This document shows, one piece after another, positions 27,063 through 32,891 of a stretch of DNA of 34,965 nucleotides; within the stretch, counting starts at the first letter, position 1, and each line of letters opens with the position of its first letter. The position numbers were made by a program, and so were the translations under genes. The notes beneath the pieces are model-generated. The model saw only the letters and a list, made by a program, of their open reading frames with translations, was not told the origin of the DNA and did not search any database. The stretch comes from Bacteroidales bacterium (GTDB lineage Bacteria; Bacteroidota; Bacteroidia; Bacteroidales; JAGOPY01), in NCBI GenBank assembly GCA_023229505.1, contig JALNZD010000044.1, positions 1 through 34,965 of the forward strand, given 5' to 3'.

Positions 27063-29336
27063 ATGAATAGGAAAATTTACATCTTACTAACCGTACTTCT
27101 GGCCTGGTCATTCGGTTTGAAAGCACAGACAGCTCAAATTGAATCACTCACAGCGAATCCCGGCGCTACTGTATCTTTCGATATTGATGTCGCAGGATTA
27201 CCGACAAATGTCGGTGCAGTATCGCTGTTTATCGGGTACGACCCGAATGTTTTGACATTCACTAGTTCTACCGGACCCGAACTGCCCGGCTACATTCTGA
27301 ATAACATGATTGGAACCGACCAGATCGGTATCCAATGGACCGATCCTTATGGAGCTGATATTAATGGAACGCCAATGGTCACATTGACTTTTCAATACAG
27401 CGCCCTGGGGGGTACTTGCGACCTTACTTTTGATCCCGGATGCGAATTTGCCGATACCTTGCTGAACTCCATTACGGTCGCTTATACAAACGGAGGCATC
27501 GGCCCGAATGCAGGCATTGCCACCATCATCATTGATGAAATCCTGGCCAATGCCGGACCGGTAAGCTTAGGGGTGACTGGAAACGGATTTACCGGGAATG
27601 CCGGTGCGGTGACATTATTCATTGAGTTTGACCCGTCTATCCTGCAATTCACAAGCTATACAACTACTTTACCAATGCTTTCGATAAGTGGAAATAATAC
27701 AACCGGCCTTATCAGCGTAGCATACTCTTCAACATCAGGATCTTCACTTGATACGACCTTCCTTACCCTGAATTTTAATTATAATGCAACAGGTACTTCC
27801 GAGCTGGTATTTACCGGTGGATGTGAAATAGCTTACACGAATCTTTCTCTAGCAATCGTATCATATGATAATGGGAAGGTTGAACCATTAGCTACTGCCT
27901 ACCGGTTAACCATTGAAGATGAGATGGCAAATCCAGGAAATCCTGTTGGTATTGGCATTACAGCTTTAGGATATCCAGATACTGTCGGCGCTATTACACT
28001 TTTCATCGGTTATAACCCGGCTCACCTGACTTTCCTTAGCCTTTCCAATGGTACTGTCATTGGAGCTTTAGCCAGTGTGGTCAGCCCAGGCCTTTTAGGT
28101 ATAACCTGGACCAATGTCGGCGGTCAGGGAATTGACGGTGTTATTTTCACCATGAATTTTGATTACAACTTCGGATCCAGCGATATCACCTTTGAAGGAG
28201 GTTGTGATATTTCCGATATCACGCTTACCTCAATCCCGACGACTTATATAGACGGGAGCATTTCACCCATCACCGGCGGCGCTGAAGTCAGTATGCCAGT
28301 TAAGACCGGAACCGTGGGTCAGCCCATTGATTTCCCGGTCAGGGCAAAGAATTTCTCCATGGATATTGCTGCCATTTCTTTGTTTATCGGTTTTGACAAC
28401 AGTGTTTTAACTTATACCGGCCACACTGCCGGAACCATTACCGGTTACTTTATCAATTACATATCCGCTACCTCCCAGATTGGTGTCCAGTGGACCTTTC
28501 CTGGTGGTGTGGATATCGATCCGAACGGCAACGATACCTTGTTTACCCTTCATTTCAATTATAACGGCGGCCAAAGCAACCTGACGTTTGACGCGGGTTG
28601 CGAATTCGCTAAACCTGACCTGACGACTGCCCCGGTGTCCTTCTTTGACGGGGCTGTGATCAGTGGTTTCCGCTTTAACATCAAGGCTTTTCTTGAAGGC
28701 CCGTTCGATACTACGACAGTGAAAATGGATACATTACTGAACTTGGGTGGTTACCTGCCTCTGGCCCAGCCTTACAGCGGAGTTCCGTGGAATTATGCCG
28801 GAACTGAAAACGTTGGTTCTATTCCGAATGCTAACGTGGTCGACTGGGTATTACTTGAATTCCGTGACACTCCCGGAGCTGCCAACACGGCAACATCAGC
28901 TACCATGGTTGCACGCCAGGCCGCTTTCCTTCTCAATGATGGAACCATTGTCGGATTGGACGGAACAAGCGAAGTGCTGGTTCCAACCGTATTCACCGAT
29001 AACATTTACGTGGTTGTATATCACAGAAACCACATCAGGGTTATGTCGGCCAATGCATTATCACTAGTGAACTTTATTTACGTGTATGATTTTACCGATG
29101 CCCTGGCAAAAGCATACAATTCTGGCCAAAAGGCACTTGGTAGTTATTTTGGAATGTACAGTGCCGATATTGATAATGACGGAAATATCTTCGCTTCAGA
29201 TATAGCTCTGTTTGTTGCTGCCTTCCCTTCATTCAGTGTTTATCATAATGCTGACCTTGATATGGATGGAAATGTATTTGCATCAGATGTGAACTTTATG
29301 ATCATCAATTTCCCAACATTCACCACAATTCCATAA
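27063..29336 (+). CDS. Scaffoldin-like protein: four cohesin-like domains plus a C-terminal dockerin, no T9SS tail
   Basis: The 757-residue exported protein has a signal peptide (LLAWSFGLKAQ) and four tandem cohesin-like domains at about residues 25-152, 155-275, 279-400 and 404-532. They share the pattern xGAxxLFIGYDxxxLxF, then W or YSS in mid-domain, LTFxxGCEFAD and YxDGxI. A domain of about 165 residues follows (FNIKAFLEGPFDTTTVKM, NVVDWVLLEFRDT, RQAAFLLNDGTIVGLDG, YHRNHIRVMSAN), a module I recall as common in Bacteroidota secreted proteins but with no known function. The end is a type I dockerin: DIDNDGNIFASD (D702, D704, D706, D713) and DLDMDGNVFASD (D731, D733, D735, D742). No YPNPF-type sorting domain is present. 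It could be held on the surface by cohesins of neighbouring proteins, and could also chain to itself. Confidence 0.85.
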   Translation: MNRKIYILLTVLLAWSFGLKAQTAQIESLTANPGATVSFDIDVAGLPTNVGAVSLFIGYDPNVLTFTSSTGPELPGYILNNMIGTDQIGIQWTDPYGADINGTPMVTLTFQYSALGGTCDLTFDPGCEFADTLLNSITVAYTNGGIGPNAGIATIIIDEILANAGPVSLGVTGNGFTGNAGAVTLFIEFDPSILQFTSYTTTLPMLSISGNNTTGLISVAYSSTSGSSLDTTFLTLNFNYNATGTSELVFTGGCEIAYTNLSLAIVSYDNGKVEPLATAYRLTIEDEMANPGNPVGIGITALGYPDTVGAITLFIGYNPAHLTFLSLSNGTVIGALASVVSPGLLGITWTNVGGQGIDGVIFTMNFDYNFGSSDITFEGGCDISDITLTSIPTTYIDGSISPITGGAEVSMPVKTGTVGQPIDFPVRAKNFSMDIAAISLFIGFDNSVLTYTGHTAGTITGYFINYISATSQIGVQWTFPGGVDIDPNGNDTLFTLHFNYNGGQSNLTFDAGCEFAKPDLTTAPVSFFDGAVISGFRFNIKAFLEGPFDTTTVKMDTLLNLGGYLPLAQPYSGVPWNYAGTENVGSIPNANVVDWVLLEFRDTPGAANTATSATMVARQAAFLLNDGTIVGLDGTSEVLVPTVFTDNIYVVVYHRNHIRVMSANALSLVNFIYVYDFTDALAKAYNSGQKALGSYFGMYSADIDNDGNIFASDIALFVAAFPSFSVYHNADLDMDGNVFASDVNFMIINFPTFTTIP

Positions 29337-29354
29337 TAATACTATATCACGTAT

Positions 29355-29362
29355 TACTTTTG
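29355..29362 (+). promoter_or_regulatory. Candidate -7 box before the lamin-tail-domain protein
   Basis: TACTTTTG is an exact TAnnTTTG match, predicting a transcript start near 29369, just before the ATG codons at 29379 and 29403. No -33 TTTG is seen at the right spacing. Confidence 0.4.
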
Positions 29363-29402
29363 AGAAAATATTTTATTAATGTTCAAGAAAAACATATCAA
29401 TT

Positions 29403-31952
29403 ATGAAAAAAATAAAAACACTTTTAATCCTGGGTGCCATACTTCTGATTGGTTTTGCAAGTCAATCGCAATCCATCACTTACCGGTTCAATAATTATAT
29501 GGTTGTTCCGGGAGTAGCCAATGACACATTAATTTTTGATGTCGAGGCAAAAAGCAACGTTGGGACAACTTATACGACCGCATTTGGAATGTTTATAAAT
29601 TTTAGCGCAACTGCTTTTGGCTCGGGTGCTCTTCCGGTAAGTGTAGAAAGACTTGTATTGACATTGCCAAACGGGTATAACTGGAATACTCCTGCAAGTT
29701 CTGCAGGAACTGGCAGATTTGCGTCTTTATTTTCGGCATTCATTTTGCTACCGCCTTTCACCTTCACTTATGACATAACTTACCTTAGCCAATTGACAAC
29801 AGCGTTCCAAGGTGTCGCAAGGTATAAAATGCTGATAACCGGAACAGGTCTTTTAGGTGTTGAGTTTTACCTAGGTGCAGGTGGTATGCCCGGGCAAAGT
29901 TTATATGTTCTTACTTCCGGGGGAACTTCATCCACGGCGTATAGTCCCGTTGTCGCAGACAATACGCTCATTAACCTGCCTCCTGATCCGACAAATTACG
30001 ACCTGATGTTCTCCGAATTCGGGGACCCATCTACTGCTCCTCCTGCCAATTTCGTTGAAATTTACAATGCCGGTGCAGTCGCAGTGGATTTCAGTCTCTA
30101 TCCATGGTATCTAAGTGCTAACAATAGTTCCAGCGTACAGCTTACCGGAATAATCAATGCAGGTGATTCTTATGTGATTGCAAACAGTGCCGGCGATTTC
30201 GGTACTGCTTACCCGGGAAAAAGCTATGATCTCGCTTCAAGTATCGTTGGTACCGTAGGAACATCGCAATTTGAACTTTCGACATTCGGTGATTATACCA
30301 GCGGTACGTCGATTGACGTTTACGATGGAAGTGTAACTGGACTTGATTACAGCGGTAAACATGCCGTCCGTCATTATGATATCGTCAGCCCGAACCTCAC
30401 CCTCACTGAAGGAGAATGGGAACTCAGCGCTGCAGAAAATATAGATATGACCCCGGGCAGCCACAGGGTGACTCTTACCTGGGATGGAGTCCCAACTTCG
30501 GAATGGCGTTCCCAAACCAACTGGGCAGAAGGCTTTATCCCTGATGCAGGCCACAATGTATCCATCCCCAACGTCGGAGCCGCTCCGGAAATCGACAACG
30601 CCGATTTCGATAACGTTTATTGTCATGATTTGGATATTGCCAGCGGTGCCGGCCTCACCATTTTATCTGATGAAATAAACGGCGACGGTTCAATCATAAC
30701 TTACGGTTCCGTTACCGGAACTGCTACCGTGCAACGTTTCCTGGGTGCTGACCGTTTCTGGTATGTATCTCAACCCGTCACTGCAGCTACTGCCAATGTG
30801 TTCCTCCATACCTGGCTGTTCACTTATAATGAAACTGGCAGCGCATGGTACCCCTTTATCGAGGATGAGACTACACCGCTTAATCTGATGAAAGGTTATG
30901 CCGTTTGGACCTCGAGTATTAATTCGTGGCATATCGGTTGGACACCAATGGGCGATACGACCACTTCTTACAATGGAACTTTGAATACAGGTCCAATAAG
31001 CACACCCCTTACCAAAGGCGGAGACGGTTGGAACTTCGTTGGAAATCCGTATCCGTCAGCAGTTGACTGGGATGCCGTGGGTTGGACAAAGACTAACCTT
31101 GTCACCAATTCATTTAGTGTTTGGAATGGGGGGCCCACTTACGGAACCTATACAATCGGCGGTGGCGTGGTAAATTATGGCTCACGCTATATTCCTGCTG
31201 CTCAGGGTTTCTTCGTTGAGGCTAGTGCAGCCGGTATACTCGGTGTTACCAATGCTGTCCGTACACATAGTACACAAGCCTTCTGGAAAGCCGATGAAAT
31301 CATGCTGAACCGTTTGAGCATGACTGTTTCCGATGGAGAAATGAATGATGAAACCGTCATTTACTTCAATGAAAACGCTACTTCCGGACTGGATTATGAA
31401 TATGATGCAACCAAACTGATGGCCCCGGCTGCTCCCCAGGCATATACCATGCTTGCCGATGAACAGATGGCTATCAATACATTCAATAATACTACCCAGA
31501 CTGCATCTGTGATTCTCGGCGTGAATGCACCGGAAGCCGGTGAATATACCATCACGGCATCTAATATCGAAAGCTTTGATGCCGGAATCCCCATCTACCT
31601 TGAAGATCTTCCAACAGGTCAGTATATCAACCTTCGCGAGACATCAAGCTATAGCTTCAGTTCAGGTGTGGGAATGTCAGCCCGTTTCGTGGTTCACTTT
31701 ACAGACACCCAGGGCATTGATGATCCGGTATCGGAAATCAACAGCATCTATGCTGTTAACCTTACCGTTTATGTTGACTTCAACGCAATGAAAGGTGAAA
31801 TCGTGATCTACAACATCCTTGGACAGGAAATCAGCCGTTCAAATGCCAGCAATGGCCTGAACATGGTTTCCGTACCGCAGGGAAATGCCGTTTATATTGT
31901 GAAAGTCATATCAGACAATACCACAGTGACGAAGAAAGTGTTCGTTAAATAA
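29403..31952 (+). CDS. T9SS-sorted surface protein with a lamin-tail (LTD) domain
   Basis: The 849-residue product has a signal peptide (KTLLILGAILLIGFASQSQS) and an N-terminal beta-sandwich (~20-195; YRFNNYMVVPG, DTLIFDVEAKSN), possibly a divergent cohesin-type fold. A lamin-tail domain (~198-345) follows, with LMFSEFGDP, NFVEIYNAGAVAVDFS and LTGIINAGDSYVIAN. Next is a repeat-type region (~366-440; SEWRSQTNWAEGFIPDAG) and a beta-rich domain with FLGADRFWYVSQPV, WNFVGNPYPSAVDWDA and AAQGFFVEAS, a recurring module of Bacteroidota secreted proteins. A type A sorting domain (~772-849) ends TVTKKVFVK. The ATG at 29403 gives a clean signal peptide. The ATG at 29379 adds eight polar residues and is less likely. 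LTD domains in bacteria often mark extracellular proteins that bind DNA, lipid or membrane. No catalytic motif was seen. Confidence 0.83.
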   Translation: MKKIKTLLILGAILLIGFASQSQSITYRFNNYMVVPGVANDTLIFDVEAKSNVGTTYTTAFGMFINFSATAFGSGALPVSVERLVLTLPNGYNWNTPASSAGTGRFASLFSAFILLPPFTFTYDITYLSQLTTAFQGVARYKMLITGTGLLGVEFYLGAGGMPGQSLYVLTSGGTSSTAYSPVVADNTLINLPPDPTNYDLMFSEFGDPSTAPPANFVEIYNAGAVAVDFSLYPWYLSANNSSSVQLTGIINAGDSYVIANSAGDFGTAYPGKSYDLASSIVGTVGTSQFELSTFGDYTSGTSIDVYDGSVTGLDYSGKHAVRHYDIVSPNLTLTEGEWELSAAENIDMTPGSHRVTLTWDGVPTSEWRSQTNWAEGFIPDAGHNVSIPNVGAAPEIDNADFDNVYCHDLDIASGAGLTILSDEINGDGSIITYGSVTGTATVQRFLGADRFWYVSQPVTAATANVFLHTWLFTYNETGSAWYPFIEDETTPLNLMKGYAVWTSSINSWHIGWTPMGDTTTSYNGTLNTGPISTPLTKGGDGWNFVGNPYPSAVDWDAVGWTKTNLVTNSFSVWNGGPTYGTYTIGGGVVNYGSRYIPAAQGFFVEASAAGILGVTNAVRTHSTQAFWKADEIMLNRLSMTVSDGEMNDETVIYFNENATSGLDYEYDATKLMAPAAPQAYTMLADEQMAINTFNNTTQTASVILGVNAPEAGEYTITASNIESFDAGIPIYLEDLPTGQYINLRETSSYSFSSGVGMSARFVVHFTDTQGIDDPVSEINSIYAVNLTVYVDFNAMKGEIVIYNILGQEISRSNASNGLNMVSVPQGNAVYIVKVISDNTTVTKKVFVK

Positions 31953-31982
31953 TTTTAACGTGAACAAGCTTTAAAAAATTAG

Positions 31983-31990
31983 TATATTTG
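31983..31990 (+). promoter_or_regulatory. -7 box before the small membrane-tail protein
   Basis: TATATTTG matches TAnnTTTG and predicts a transcript start at about 31996. This lies after the in-frame TTG (31988) and ATG (31994), so translation most likely begins at the ATG at 32012. Confidence 0.5.
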
Positions 31991-32011
31991 CAAATGATAA
32001 AAACAACAGCT

Positions 32012-32257
32012 ATGAAAAAGGCGATCAGAATAGTCCTCTTAACAGTTTTCTTCATCACTTTCACAGTGGCATTGAACAGCGTTATAGGCCAGCCCATGCC
32101 GGGTGACGATCCATCAGGCGGGGGTGCTGGTAATCCGCCTGTTGGTGGATATGGCGGTGCTGCCCCGGTAGGCAGTGGATTGGTCATTTTGTTGGCGCTC
32201 GGGGCCGGCTACGGCAGCAAGAAGGTGTACAACGCCAGGAAGAAACTTGTGGAATAA
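32012..32257 (+). CDS. Small exported protein with motif/membrane/basic C-terminal tail
   Basis: The 81-residue product has an N-terminal signal segment (AIRIVLLTVFFITFTVALNSVIGQ), a short Gly/Pro-rich mature stretch (DDPSGGGAGNPPVGGYGG), then APVGSG, a hydrophobic span LVILLALGAGYG and a basic end SKKVYNARKK. The order short motif, membrane span and basic cluster resembles the C-terminal signals handled by exosortases, though no known motif such as PEP is present. Similar small proteins ending in an xGxGLxxLLxxGxxYGxKK tail are, from memory, common in Bacteroidota and have no assigned function. It has its own -7 box and terminator, so it is a single-gene unit between two large surface-protein genes. 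Confidence 0.75.
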   Translation: MKKAIRIVLLTVFFITFTVALNSVIGQPMPGDDPSGGGAGNPPVGGYGGAAPVGSGLVILLALGAGYGSKKVYNARKKLVE

Positions 32258-32321
32258 AAGAAAAATGACCGGATCTTACGAAAACAGGCGAAATAATTAG
32301 TTTCCTGCCCGTTTTCTATAT

Positions 32322-32358
32322 AAATCCCCTTTCAATATCAACTGAAAGGGGATTTTTT
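32322..32358 (+). terminator. Rho-independent terminator after the small protein gene
   Basis: A perfect 13-base stem, AAATCCCCTTTCA (32322-32334) with TGAAAGGGGATTT (32343-32355), and an eight-base loop are followed by a T run to 32358. Confidence 0.92.
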
Positions 32359-32406
32359 AATGCGTTTATCCGGTAAACGAAAAAAAGAAGAGATATTGTT
32401 ATTTTT

Positions 32407-32436
32407 TTTGTTTTTATTAAATCTTTTTTATATTTA
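32407..32436 (+). promoter_or_regulatory. Candidate promoter for the downstream hypothetical/adhesin genes
   Basis: TTTG (32407-32410) and TATATTTA (32429-32436, one mismatch to TAnnTTTG) are 18 bases apart. A start near 32443 would give about 200 bases of leader before the gene at 32643. This leader and the terminator fill the 385-base stretch without a large gene (32258-32642). Confidence 0.4.
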
Positions 32437-32490
32437 CATTGTAAAAAAGTGTATATATAACTTGAGTCAAGCCTTTTTACGCCCAAAGCC

Positions 32491-32553
32491 ATGAATATCA
32501 GTACTTCCCCCCATCTGATCCGCTTAATTAGCGGTTTATCATCACCTCCTTAG
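32491..32553 (+). CDS. Possible 20-codon leader peptide
   Basis: A short frame MNISTSPHLIRLISGLSSPP starts with ATG in the context CCCAAAGCCATGAA. That is nearly the same as the context of the next real start (CCCAAAGTCATGAA at 32643). It lies inside the predicted leader. There is no family match and it is too short for coding statistics, so it may be a translated upstream ORF or chance. Confidence 0.25.
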   Translation: MNISTSPHLIRLISGLSSPP

Positions 32554-32642
32554 TTTATTGTTCACACGGGTACGGCTCATTTTCATCCCCCTAGCCATCA
32601 TTTAAGCATTACCCAAGTATTTAAGCCTAATAACCCAAAGTC

Positions 32643-32855
32643 ATGAAAAGATCGGACCTCTCCTTTAAATATGTGAATGATACCCTGCCCAGGCTGAATC
32701 TGGCCTTTAACCGTTCCGGGAATATTTCGATTCACGGGGATATGAATATGGTTCCGGGTATTAATTACCGTACCGGAAAACTACAGGTAATTTACTCCGG
32801 TCAAAAGGACGCCAAACCGGTCAAACTCGCCGAAGCCGAATTAATTCTGAACTGA
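32643..32855 (+). CDS. Hypothetical 70-residue protein
   Basis: I do not recognise this product. It is soluble, has no signal peptide or cysteine, and is predicted mostly beta (LNLAFNRSGNISIHGDM, KLQVIYSGQ). It starts with ATG in the context CCCAAAGTC and ends 36 bases before the adhesin gene, so the two could be cotranscribed. Composition is like that of neighbouring genes. It lacks any export signal, which sets it apart from the surrounding surface proteins. A regulatory or assembly role is possible, but nothing in the sequence shows it. Confidence 0.5.
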   Translation: MKRSDLSFKYVNDTLPRLNLAFNRSGNISIHGDMNMVPGINYRTGKLQVIYSGQKDAKPVKLAEAELILN

Positions 32856-32891
32856 TTCCAGATGACAAAGACGCCTGAATAATAATTAGCA

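Noticed and set aside
20905..31952. Classical cellulosome or polysaccharide utilisation locus
   Set aside because: No glycoside hydrolase, carbohydrate-binding module, SusC/SusD pair or carbohydrate regulator is present in the window, so the cohesin/dockerin genes are not called a cellulosome.
32541..32551. ATCACCTCCTT, identical to part of the 3' end of 16S rRNA
   Set aside because: Only 11 bases match, and the flanks do not resemble rRNA. It is best treated as chance and lies in the possible leader peptide frame.
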